Below are positions 7,683-14,659 of a DNA stretch of 28,003 nucleotides, piece after piece. The notes beneath the pieces are model-generated. The model was not told the DNA's origin. It was given only the letters and a program-made list of their open reading frames with translations, and made no database searches. Within the stretch, counting starts at the first letter, position 1; every line of letters starts with the position of its first letter. The position numbers were made by a program, and so were the translations under genes. The stretch is from DASUAO01 sp046484625 (GTDB taxonomy: Bacteria > Actinomycetota > Acidimicrobiia > IMCC26256 > PALSA-555): the NCBI GenBank assembly GCA_046484625.1, contig JAWOIO010000205.1, forward strand, positions 1-28,003, read 5' to 3'.

Positions 7683-8132
7683 TCAGCCGACGACGACGTC
7701 CACTTCCTCGGTCGCGCCGTCCCGGATCCGGTACGCGCGAAGGACCGGCTCGGCGTGCTTGAGACTCACGAGGACGTACACCCAGCCCGGCTCGACCGCC
7801 TGGCGGACATCGGTGTCCGACGGGTAGGCGTCGGTGTGGGTGTGGGAGTGCCAGACCCCGACGATCTCGACCCCGCGCGCCTCGGCGTCGCGCATCGCGC
7901 GCAGGAGGTCACGTGGCTCCACGGTGTAGGTGCGCGCCGACGAATCGGCGTTCCCGCACGGGTACACCTCGGTGACGTCGCCGGTCGGCTCGATACGCGG
8001 CGCGCCCGGGTCGACGACCGGGCCTGCGAGCATCCCGCACGCCTCGTCGGGGAGCCCGAGCAGGCAGTGCGCGACGATCCGAGCGTGCTGGTCGGCGCTG
8101 AGGCGCAGCGTCGGCGACGCGAACCCGCTCAC
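7683..8132 (-). CDS. mec: Mec-type JAMM/MPN+ metallopeptidase releasing cysteine from CysO
   Basis: Zinc JAB1/MPN+ protease. In M. tuberculosis Mec+ (Rv1334) cuts the CysO-cysteine adduct to free cysteine and regenerate CysO. The JAMM motif is complete: Glu30 in PDEACGMLAG, then HSH (95-97), seven residues, and Ser105-x-x-Asp108. Length (149 aa) fits the small bacterial JAMM class. Start GTG 8132 lies 10 bp after the stop of the CoxL-like gene, with CCGGAG four nt upstream. It is followed by cysO and cysM, the same trio as in mycobacteria. Confidence 0.93.
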   Translation of the reverse strand: MSGFASPTLRLSADQHARIVAHCLLGLPDEACGMLAGPVVDPGAPRIEPTGDVTEVYPCGNADSSARTYTVEPRDLLRAMRDAEARGVEIVGVWHSHTHTDAYPSDTDVRQAVEPGWVYVLVSLKHAEPVLRAYRIRDGATEEVDVVVG

Positions 8133-8142
8133 GGTGCTCCGG

Positions 8143-10458
8143 TCAGGAGGTGGCGTCCTGGATCGCCGACCAGACCCGCTCCGGGGTGAGCGGCATGTCG
8201 ATGTGCCGGATGCCGAGGTGACTGAGCGCGTCGACCACGGCGCTCTGCACCGCGGGCGTTGACCCGATCGTGCCGGACTCGCCGATGCCCTTCGCCCCGA
8301 GTGGGTTGAGCGGGGTGGGCGTCTCGGTGTTCGACGCCTCGAACGACGGGAACTCGGCGGCGCTCGGCATCGAGTAGTCCATGAGGTTCCCGGTGAGCGG
8401 GTTGCCGTCGACGTCGTACTCCACGCTCTCGTAGAGCGCCTGCGCGATGCCCTGGGCGATCCCGCCGTGCTGCTGACCGGAGACGAGCAGCGGGTTGAGG
8501 ATGCGGCCGCAGTCGTCGACCGCCACGTGACGGACCGGCGTGACCATGCCGGTCTCGGTGTCGACCTCGACCACCGCGACGTGGGAGCCGAACGGGAAGG
8601 TCGCCTCGCCCTGGTTGAAGTCGAGCGCGGCCGCGAGCCCCGCCTCGGTCCAGTCGTCGGGCCGCTTCCCGGGATCGTTGGCCGCGAGCGCGAGCTCGCC
8701 CCAGCTCAGCGCCGATGCCGGGACGCCGGCCACGCCGACCTTGCCGCCCTCGTGGAGCACGATGTCGTCGGTGCTCGCCTCCAGGAGATGCGCCGCGAGC
8801 CGCTTGGCCTTCTCCAGGACCTCGGCGCTGGCGTTGTAGACGGCCGACCCGCCGATCTGCAGCGAGCGCGAGCCCATGGTGCCGCTCCCCCGAGGGACGA
8901 GCGCGGTGTCGGACTGGATGATGCGGACGTCGGCCATGTCGACCCCGAGCAGCTCGGCGACCACCATCGCGAACGCGGTCTCGTGGCCCTGACCGTGCGA
9001 CGACGTCCCCACGGTGGCTTCGACGGTGCCGTCCTCCAGCACCTCCACGGCGCCGTACTCGGTGAACATCCCGCCGGCGGTGACCTCGACGTACGCCGAG
9101 ACACCGATGCCGAGCAGCACGGTGTCGCCCCGCTCGCGGCGGGCCTTCTGCTCGGCCCGCAGCTCGTCGTAGCCGGCGACCCGGCATGCCTCGTCGATCG
9201 CCTTGGCGAACTCGCCGACGTCGTAGTTCGCGCCCGTCACCGTGGTGAGGGGGAAACGGTCCGGCGCGATGAAGTTCTTCTTGCGCAGCTCGACCGGATC
9301 CATGTCGAGCTCGAGGGCGGCGATGTCCATGATGCGTTCGAGGAATGCGGTGGCCTCGGGGCGACCGGCGCCGCGGTAGGCGGCGGTGATCGCGGTGTTC
9401 GTGGCCGCGCTCACCGTGTTGAGCTGGACCTTCGGGATCTCGTACACCCCCTGGGCCATCATCCGGGTCAGGAACGGGAGGAACCCGCCGATCGCCGGGT
9501 ACGCCCCGGCGTCGCAGACGACCGTGCCCCGGAGGGCGACGATCGTGCCGTCGGACTTCAGCCCCAGCTCGATGTTCTGGACCTGACCGCGACCCTGGGT
9601 CATCGCGACCATGTTCTCGGAGCGGGTCTCGGTCCACTTCACCGGTCGTCCGAGCCGCTGAGCCGCGGCGACCGCGATCACGAACTCCACGTACGCGCCG
9701 GTCTTCGCGCCGAAGCCACCGCCGACCTGGGGTGCGAGCACCCGGACCTTCTCGGGATCGAGGCCGAGCGCGCCCGCGAGGGGGTCACGCACGCCGTGCG
9801 GCGCCTGAGTGGGGACAGTGAGGGTGAGGGTGTCGTCGGGACCGGGCTCGACGACGATCCCGTTCGCCTCCATCGGCACGACCGCGACCTTCTGGTTGAC
9901 GAAGCGGCCCTGCACGACGACGTCGCTGCCGTCGAGGATCTTGGGGTCCTCGCCGAAGTTGAACTCGATCGCGACATTCGATCCGTGCTCGGGGAAGAGG
10001 ACGGGTGCGCCGTCCTCGAGCGCGGCTTCGGGGTCGACGACGACGGGCAGCGGGTCGTAGTCGACGATGACCATCTCCGACGCGTCGACGGCCTGGGCGC
10101 GCGTCTCGGCGAACACGGCGGCGACGATGTCGCCCACGAAGCGCACCACCCCGTCGGCGAGCGGCGGACGGTTGAACGCCGGAGGCATCATCACGAACCC
10201 CTGCACCGGCGGGAGCTCCAGGGTGGCGTGGGTGTGCACCGCGACGACGCCCGGCATGACCTCGGCCTCGCTCGTGTCGATGCCGGTGATCCGGGCGTGG
10301 GCCATGGTCGAACGCACGAACACGACGTGGACGGTGCCGTCGGGGTTCAGGTCGTCGAAGTACTTGGCCTCGCCCCTGAGGATGCGAGGGTCCTCGACGC
10401 GGCGGACGGCGTTCCCGAGGATGGAGCCGCCGGCGGGTGGGGTGCTGGTTGCAGTCAT
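8143..10458 (-). CDS. Molybdenum hydroxylase large subunit (CoxL/xanthine dehydrogenase family, form II-like)
   Basis: Predicted catalytic subunit (771 aa) of a molybdopterin-cytosine-dinucleotide hydroxylase. The N-terminal aldehyde-oxidase 'a/b hammerhead' domain (about 15-125) is followed by the Mo-binding domain with GGGFGAK (246-252), AYRGAGR (360-366) and the catalytic base Glu727 in GIGESGT. AYRGAGR is the form II CoxL motif; true aerobic CO dehydrogenases carry AYRCSFR, so CO is unlikely and the substrate is unknown (purine, aldehyde or N-heterocycle). Start ATG 10458 fits the expected N-terminus; an open extension upstream overlaps the flavoprotein gene in another frame and is spurious. 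The FAD (CoxM) and 2Fe-2S (CoxS) subunits are absent from both sides. Confidence 0.9.
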   Translation of the reverse strand: MTATSTPPAGGSILGNAVRRVEDPRILRGEAKYFDDLNPDGTVHVVFVRSTMAHARITGIDTSEAEVMPGVVAVHTHATLELPPVQGFVMMPPAFNRPPLADGVVRFVGDIVAAVFAETRAQAVDASEMVIVDYDPLPVVVDPEAALEDGAPVLFPEHGSNVAIEFNFGEDPKILDGSDVVVQGRFVNQKVAVVPMEANGIVVEPGPDDTLTLTVPTQAPHGVRDPLAGALGLDPEKVRVLAPQVGGGFGAKTGAYVEFVIAVAAAQRLGRPVKWTETRSENMVAMTQGRGQVQNIELGLKSDGTIVALRGTVVCDAGAYPAIGGFLPFLTRMMAQGVYEIPKVQLNTVSAATNTAITAAYRGAGRPEATAFLERIMDIAALELDMDPVELRKKNFIAPDRFPLTTVTGANYDVGEFAKAIDEACRVAGYDELRAEQKARRERGDTVLLGIGVSAYVEVTAGGMFTEYGAVEVLEDGTVEATVGTSSHGQGHETAFAMVVAELLGVDMADVRIIQSDTALVPRGSGTMGSRSLQIGGSAVYNASAEVLEKAKRLAAHLLEASTDDIVLHEGGKVGVAGVPASALSWGELALAANDPGKRPDDWTEAGLAAALDFNQGEATFPFGSHVAVVEVDTETGMVTPVRHVAVDDCGRILNPLLVSGQQHGGIAQGIAQALYESVEYDVDGNPLTGNLMDYSMPSAAEFPSFEASNTETPTPLNPLGAKGIGESGTIGSTPAVQSAVVDALSHLGIRHIDMPLTPERVWSAIQDATS

Positions 10459-10469
10459 GGACGGGGAGG

Positions 10470-11417
10470 CTAGCGGCCGACGTGGGGTTGGAGCCCGGCC
10501 AGCACCGACCGGAACTCGTCGACCGTCTCGTGGAGGATCTCGGCGACCGGACGCACCCGGTCGATCCGCCCCGCGACCTGACCACCGAAGGCGAAGGCGG
10601 CGTCGAGGTCGCCCTCGAAGTAGAGGCGCAGGATCCCGTCGAGGGAGCCGAGCACCACCTGCTCGTCGACCCGCTCCTGGGCCTCCGACTTCGGCGTGGC
10701 GAGCACCCGGAAGCCCGGCTTGTGCCAGCGGTTCAGGAACACGGTGCTCGTCTCGGCGGAGTCCACGATGAGCTGCTTGTAGTTGTCGTGGACGGGCGAC
10801 TCGGCGGCTGACACCATCCGGGTGCCCATCTGCACGCCCTCGGCGCCGAGCGCGAAGGCGGCCGCCATCGAGGCACCGTCGCAGATCCCGCCCGCAGCGA
10901 TGATCGGGACATCGAAGGCCCGGCACACGAGCGGGAGGAGCACCATCGTCGCGACGTCGCGGCTCGCCTTGAACCCGCCTCCTTCTCCCCCTTCGACGAC
11001 CAGCCCGTCGACCCCGGCGTCGATCGACTTCCGCGCGGCCCGCAGTGACGGAACGACGTGGAACACCGTGATCCCCGCGTCGTGCAGCGCTCCGGTGAGC
11101 AGCGTGGGGTCGCCCGCCGAAGTCGTGACGAAGCGGACTCCGTGCTCGTGGACGAAGTCGACGATCCCCGCGTCGCGCACGAACAGCTGCGCGATGTTGA
11201 CGCCGAAGGGCTTGTCGGTGAGGTCGCGCATCTTGGCGATCTCGTCGCGGACCTGGTCGAGCTGGCCCGACGACGTCTCGATGATCCCGAGCCCACCGGC
11301 GTTCGACACCGCAGACGCGAGCTGGGCCCGGGCGATGTAGCCCATCGGCGCCTGGACGATCGGGTAGTCGACCCCGAGCAGCTCGGTGATCCTGGTGTGC
11401 ATCGGCTCCGGTGCCAT
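10470..11417 (-). CDS. FMN-dependent nitronate monooxygenase/YrpB-family oxidoreductase
   Basis: TIM-barrel FMN enzyme of 315 aa. Recognisable pieces are PIVQAPMGYIAR (19-30), GGLGIIETSS (41-50), VVEGGEGGGF (140-149), and the FMN phosphate site AAGGICDGASMAAAFALGAEGVQMG split over about 174-198. The catalytic His of class I nitronate monooxygenases (in EAGGH) is replaced by Phe149, so genuine nitronate oxidation is doubtful; some proteins annotated this way are NADH:quinone reductases or enoyl reductases. ATG 11417 has GGAG 8 nt upstream, better than Met at 11402. It is divergent from smpB across 46 bp and 11 bp upstream of the CoxL-like gene, probably as one operon. Confidence 0.85.
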   Translation of the reverse strand: MAPEPMHTRITELLGVDYPIVQAPMGYIARAQLASAVSNAGGLGIIETSSGQLDQVRDEIAKMRDLTDKPFGVNIAQLFVRDAGIVDFVHEHGVRFVTTSAGDPTLLTGALHDAGITVFHVVPSLRAARKSIDAGVDGLVVEGGEGGGFKASRDVATMVLLPLVCRAFDVPIIAAGGICDGASMAAAFALGAEGVQMGTRMVSAAESPVHDNYKQLIVDSAETSTVFLNRWHKPGFRVLATPKSEAQERVDEQVVLGSLDGILRLYFEGDLDAAFAFGGQVAGRIDRVRPVAEILHETVDEFRSVLAGLQPHVGR

Positions 11418-11447
11418 GGGATCTGCTCCGTTCACGTCGGAGCCCGG

Positions 11448-11457
11448 ACGGTACCGT
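11448..11457. promoter_or_regulatory. Palindromic shared -10 element between smpB and the flavoprotein gene
   Basis: ACGGTACCGT is a perfect 10-bp palindrome giving TACCGT on both strands. On the plus strand TACCGT (11452-11457) is 6 nt before the smpB GTG, fitting a leaderless start. On the minus strand TACCGT (11453-11448) would start RNA near 11441, leaving about 24 nt with a GGAG before ATG 11417. The intergenic space is only 46 bp, so both promoters must lie here. No strong -35 is visible either way. Confidence 0.5.
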
Positions 11458-11463
11458 GACCGG

Positions 11464-11970
11464 GTGTCCAAGGCCTCGAAGGGGAAGTCCCCCACCGCTC
11501 CCTCGGGGAAGAAGGCGCCGCGTCCGGCCGCCACGATCAACAACCGCAAGGCGCGCCACGACTACCTGATCCTCGACTCGTTCGAGGCGGGGATCATGCT
11601 CGCCGGCGCCGAGGTGAAGTCGATCCGTGAGGGGCGGGCGACCCTCGGCGAGGCGTACGCGCGTGTCCAGGGCGGCGAGGTGTGGCTCCTCGGCATGCAC
11701 GTGTCGCCGTACTCGTACTCCCGCGGCGACCTCGACCCGGTCCGGCCCCGCAAGCTGCTGCTGCACCACCGCGAGATCGACGAGCTCACCCGGGCCACGG
11801 CCGAGAAGGGCATCACGCTCGTGCCACTGAAGCTCTACTTCAAGGACGGCCGCGCCAAGATCGAGCTCGGCGTCGCCCGCGGCAAGCGCGCGTACGACAA
11901 GCGCCACGCGCTCAAGGAGCGCGAGGCGACGCGTGAGACCCAGCGGGCGATGAAGGGCATCCGCGACTGA
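11464..11970 (+). CDS. smpB: SsrA-binding protein SmpB
   Basis: Binds tmRNA and delivers it to stalled ribosomes for trans-translation. The 168-aa protein has a basic N-terminal tail (KASKGKS...), the core starting INNRKARHDYLILDSFEAGI (SmpB hallmark), then GAEVKSIREGRATLGEAY, LLLHHREIDEL, TLVPLKLYFKDGRAKIELGVARGKRAYDKR split along the core, and the C-terminal tail. GTG 11464 is chosen because TACCGT lies 6 nt upstream and no Shine-Dalgarno is present. It is convergent with the M50 protease gene 24 bp away; the tmRNA gene lies 1.35 kb downstream. Confidence 0.96.
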   Translation: MSKASKGKSPTAPSGKKAPRPAATINNRKARHDYLILDSFEAGIMLAGAEVKSIREGRATLGEAYARVQGGEVWLLGMHVSPYSYSRGDLDPVRPRKLLLHHREIDELTRATAEKGITLVPLKLYFKDGRAKIELGVARGKRAYDKRHALKEREATRETQRAMKGIRD

Positions 11971-11994
11971 TCCCGGGTGCTGCGCACGCGTCCG

Positions 11995-13140
11995 TCAGAG
12001 CGTGACGCCGTCTGACCCGGCCGACGTGTGGCCCCGCCGGACCGCCTCGACCGCGTCCGGGTCGACGAAGCCGACGATCCGGGCATCGTCACCCCTGTCG
12101 TCTCGCACCACCAGGTGGGGAGCGACGAGCCCACTCGGTCCCGAACGCGTCCACGCCCGGGCGAGGGCATCGTCGGGCGACGCCGAACGCAGGCGCTCGA
12201 GCGGCACCGCGACATCCGCCACGCGTGTCGTGCTGCGTGCGTGCACCGGCACCGCTCGCAGCGTCGCGACGGTCACGATGCCCGCCTCCGTGCCGTCCCA
12301 GCGGTCGACGACCCACGCCGACGCGGTCGACGCGGCGACGTGGTCGGCGAACGCGTCGACGGTGAGCCATCCGGGCTCGTGCTCGTCGACGGGCATCATC
12401 GCGTCACTGACGGTCACCCCGCGCAGGTCCCTGCGCAGCTCTGCGACCCGCCGTTCCATCCCCGCAGCGGTGAGCACGAACCACCCCAGCAGCGCCGGCC
12501 AGACACCCACGGCAGCGGGAGCGACGAGGAACCCGTAGAGCCCGATCCCCACGAGCGCCCATCCGAAGGCGCGCCCGGCACGCGCGGCGCTCACCTCGGC
12601 GCGCTCCTTGTCGTTCCAGTGCGCCCAGAGGCCGGCGGCGAGCACCCGTCCGCCGTCGAGCGGTGCCGCCGGGATCATGTTGAACACCGCGACGACGCCG
12701 TTGATGAGGGCGAGCCAACTGAGCCCACCCACGACCACGGTGGGGACGGCGAGCACATCGCCGGCGACCGCGACCGCTCCGAAGCCCAACGCGAGCAGGA
12801 CGCTCGTCGCCGGACCGGCGATCGCGATCCGGAACTCGTCGCGAGCCGAGGCGACCTCACCGTCGAGGCGGGCCACCCCCCCGAGCATCCAGAGGGTGAT
12901 GCCGTCGACACGGACCCCGGCGTGCCGGGCGACGATCGAATGGGCGATCTCGTGCGCCAGCACGGAGACGAAGAGCATGGCGGCGCTCACCATGGCCACG
13001 GCGACCGACGCTGCGCCGGCCGCACCCGGGAGCGCGACAGAGAGGTTCCACGTGAGGAGCCCGAGGATCACGACGAGGCTCCAATGCAGGCCCACGGGGA
13101 TGCCGAAGATGGAACCCAACCTGAACGTCGGCGTCACCAT
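11995..13140 (-). CDS. M50 site-2 protease with C-terminal CBS-like region
   Basis: Membrane-embedded zinc metalloprotease (381 aa), Rip3/SpoIVFB type, cleaving membrane-spanning substrates such as anti-sigma factors. About six hydrophobic segments occur in residues 18-240. The zinc motif HEIAH is at 63-67 in VLAHEIAHSIVARHAG, and NMIPAAPLDGGR (154-165) supplies the third ligand Asp162. Residues about 260-381 look like a degenerate CBS pair (DAMMPVDE, VGFVDPDAVEAV). ATG 13140 has an excellent AGGAGG 6-7 nt upstream that sits at the edge of a 17-bp tandem repeat; upstream in-frame sequence runs into the tmRNA and is not coding. Substrate and partner sigma factor are unknown. Confidence 0.9.
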   Translation of the reverse strand: MVTPTFRLGSIFGIPVGLHWSLVVILGLLTWNLSVALPGAAGAASVAVAMVSAAMLFVSVLAHEIAHSIVARHAGVRVDGITLWMLGGVARLDGEVASARDEFRIAIAGPATSVLLALGFGAVAVAGDVLAVPTVVVGGLSWLALINGVVAVFNMIPAAPLDGGRVLAAGLWAHWNDKERAEVSAARAGRAFGWALVGIGLYGFLVAPAAVGVWPALLGWFVLTAAGMERRVAELRRDLRGVTVSDAMMPVDEHEPGWLTVDAFADHVAASTASAWVVDRWDGTEAGIVTVATLRAVPVHARSTTRVADVAVPLERLRSASPDDALARAWTRSGPSGLVAPHLVVRDDRGDDARIVGFVDPDAVEAVRRGHTSAGSDGVTL

Positions 13141-13149
13141 CGCTTCCTC

Positions 13150-13197
13150 CTCGCCTCGATCGTGGCCTCGCCTCGATCGTGGCCTCGCCTCGATCCT
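13150..13197. repeat. 17-bp tandem repeat (about 2.8 copies) in the M50 protease leader
   Basis: On the plus strand CTCGCCTCGATCGTGGC occupies 13150-13166 and 13167-13183, with a partial third copy from 13184 that diverges at about 13196. On the minus strand every copy gives GAGGCGAG, and the copy nearest the gene continues into GAGGAGGAAGCG before ATG 13140, so Shine-Dalgarno-like sequence has been multiplied ahead of the start. Confidence 0.9.
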
Positions 13198-13271
13198 GCT
13201 CGGGACAACGCCACGCGTGGTCCCGTCGTTCCCAGGGTCCACCCGCGTGCGGCCGAGTCCTAGAGGCGAAG

Positions 13272-13277
13272 TACTCT
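13272..13277 (+). promoter_or_regulatory. Possible -10 box of the tmRNA promoter
   Basis: TACTCT fits the TANNNT type and would start RNA near 13284, leaving about 34 nt for RNase P to remove before the mature 5' end at 13318. No good -35 is visible, so this is tentative. Confidence 0.3.
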
Positions 13278-13317
13278 GGAAGGGCTGGGTCACACGTACG
13301 ACCCGGCACTTGACAAT

Positions 13318-13675
13318 GGGGGTGCGTGGCTTCGATTTCGTGGATCGAGGCGGGTGAAGCGAGCCGACGTCGCAGGATCGTCGCAAAAGAGCCTGCACCA
13401 CAAACAATTGCCGAGGACAACCTCGCGCTCGCTGCTTAATCCTTAGGGACTAACAGCGCGTCCGATCCGGCCCAGCCACTCGGTCGGGACAGGGCGTCAT
13501 GCAGAGTGGCTCACCGGAGCGTCGTACCTCAGCGGCGCACCGGGACATCTTGCTGAGGTTGGGGTTGCCGTCAGGTGCCGGTGGACGGCGGCGACCCGAG
13601 ATCTTCCCACTGGCTGCGCTCGGAGAAGCCCCGCCAACAACGCGAAAGACCCGGGTTCGACTCCCGGCACCTCCA
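13318..13675 (+). ncRNA. ssrA: Transfer-messenger RNA (one-piece tmRNA)
   Basis: Rescues stalled ribosomes with SmpB. The 5' end GGGGGTG (13318-13324) pairs with CACCTCC (13668-13674) to form a 7-bp acceptor stem containing a G3-U pair, the alanine identity element; A13675 is the discriminator and CCA is not encoded. The T arm is CCGGG-TTCGACT-CCCGG (13651-13667). The resume codon GCA is at 13383-13385 after ATCGTC, and the tag frame runs to TAA at 13437-13439, encoding AKEPAPQTIAEDNLALAA (18 residues with the typical LAA degron end). The remainder (13440-13650) would hold the pseudoknots, which I did not fold. smpB lies nearby. Confidence 0.95.
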
Positions 13676-13679
13676 AGAG

Positions 13680-13699
13680 TGCTCACGGATCGGTGAGCA
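13680..13699 (+). terminator. Likely intrinsic terminator of ssrA
   Basis: TGCTCAC, a 6-nt loop (GGATCG), then GTGAGCA forms a perfect 7-bp hairpin beginning 5 nt after the mature tmRNA end, followed by a weak T-containing tail (TTGTTGG). Confidence 0.6.
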
Positions 13700-13730
13700 T
13701 TGTTGGAGGTGTGCCAGATCCCTCCCGGCT

Positions 13731-13775
13731 TCTCGGCACGTTCGTTGTTGCACAGCAACGATCAGCGTGCCGAGA
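13731..13775 (-). terminator. Double inverted repeat at the 3' end of the LLM gene
   Basis: The outer arms TCTCGGCACG (13731-13740) and CGTGCCGAGA (13766-13775) enclose inner arms TCGTTG (13742-13747) and CAACGA (13756-13761). The outer right arm lies inside the last codons of the minus-strand LLM gene, whose TGA is at 13764-13762. A stacked hairpin here probably ends transcription from the minus strand and may also act on read-through from ssrA. There is no long T tract. Confidence 0.5.
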
Positions 13776-14649
13776 ACAGGGCTTCGAACGCTGCTTCGTC
13801 GCCGGCGTAGACGCCGTCCGCTCTCGGCCAGTGCACGACGAGGTCGGTCACCCCGACCGCCTCGTATGCCGACACGGTGTCCTCGAAGGCTGCCGCCGAC
13901 GCGAGACCGCCGTCGAGGAGCGTGCCGGTGAGCACGATCCGGTCGAGGGTCGCCGGATCGCGTCCGACTTCGGCGCACGCGGCCTCGAGCCGTTGCATCT
14001 GCTCGGCGACGACGGCCGCGCCTGCGGGGCCGGGCAGTGGACCCGAGGCGACGTCGGGCCGGGTGGGATCGCCGACCGTGACCCACGAGTTGCCGTACCT
14101 CGCCGCGACCCGCATCGCCCGCTCACCGAACGCGGCGATGGCGAACGGCACGCGCGGCTCCTGCACGCACCCGGGGAGCATCCGGGCCTCGTGGGCCGAG
14201 TAGTACCGGCCGGTCGACGACGCCGACGCCGGGCTCCTGAGCAGCTCGTCGGTGAGCGCGACGAACTCGGCGAAGCGATCCGAACGCTCCCGCGGCGACC
14301 ACGGATCCGCGCCGAGCATCTCGGCGTCCCAACCCGTCCCACCCGCGCCGATCCCCGCGACCAGCCGGCCCCCGGAGATGTCGTCGAGGGTCATCAGCTC
14401 CTTGGCGAAGGGCACCGGGTGCCGGAAGTTCGGAGACGCTACGAGCGTGCCGAGCCCGATCCGATCCGTCACCATCGCGGCGGCCGTGAGCGTCGGGATC
14501 GCGCCGAACCACGGCCCGTCGCGCAGCGACCGCCACGCGAGGTGGTCGTAGGTCCAGGCGTGGTCGAAGCCGAGCCCCTCGGCCCGCCGCCAGCGGCGTC
14601 CCGCGTCGGGCCAGCGGTGCTCGGGGAGAATGACGACACCGATGCGCAC
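13762..14649 (-). CDS. LLM-class (F420/FMN) oxidoreductase
   Basis: Luciferase-like TIM-barrel oxidoreductase, 295 aa. Family features are RIGVVILPEHRWPDAG at the N-terminus, AEGLGFDHAWTYDHLAW, a TDRIGLGTLVASPNFRHP strand, and the SGGRLVAGIGAGG turn. Actinobacterial members usually use coenzyme F420, but the cofactor is inferred. Start GTG 14649 lies 10 bp after the TAG of the upstream gene and 7 nt after TAGCGT, which coincides with that stop. The gene is therefore probably the second cistron of the SoxR-controlled transcript and may have a weak internal start. Confidence 0.85.
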   Translation of the reverse strand: MRIGVVILPEHRWPDAGRRWRRAEGLGFDHAWTYDHLAWRSLRDGPWFGAIPTLTAAAMVTDRIGLGTLVASPNFRHPVPFAKELMTLDDISGGRLVAGIGAGGTGWDAEMLGADPWSPRERSDRFAEFVALTDELLRSPASASSTGRYYSAHEARMLPGCVQEPRVPFAIAAFGERAMRVAARYGNSWVTVGDPTRPDVASGPLPGPAGAAVVAEQMQRLEAACAEVGRDPATLDRIVLTGTLLDGGLASAAAFEDTVSAYEAVGVTDLVVHWPRADGVYAGDEAAFEALFSAR

Positions 14650-14659
14650 GCCGGCGACG

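Noticed and set aside
8143..11907. The CoxL-like frame stays open far upstream, which would give a giant protein
   Set aside because: The extension runs over the flavoprotein gene in another frame and antisense to smpB, and has the Arg/Pro/Ala-rich look of a shadow frame. The family N-terminus begins at ATG 10458.
13310..13315. Perfect TTGACA just before the tmRNA
   Set aside because: It lies 3 bp before the mature 5' end, so it cannot be the -35 of a promoter making this RNA.
13620..13675. A stand-alone tRNA gene
   Set aside because: The T arm and acceptor 3' half pair with 13318-13324 and belong to the tmRNA; there is no anticodon arm nearby.
13499..13696. Small open frame starting MQSGSPERR
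   Set aside because: It lies inside the tmRNA and continues into its terminator.
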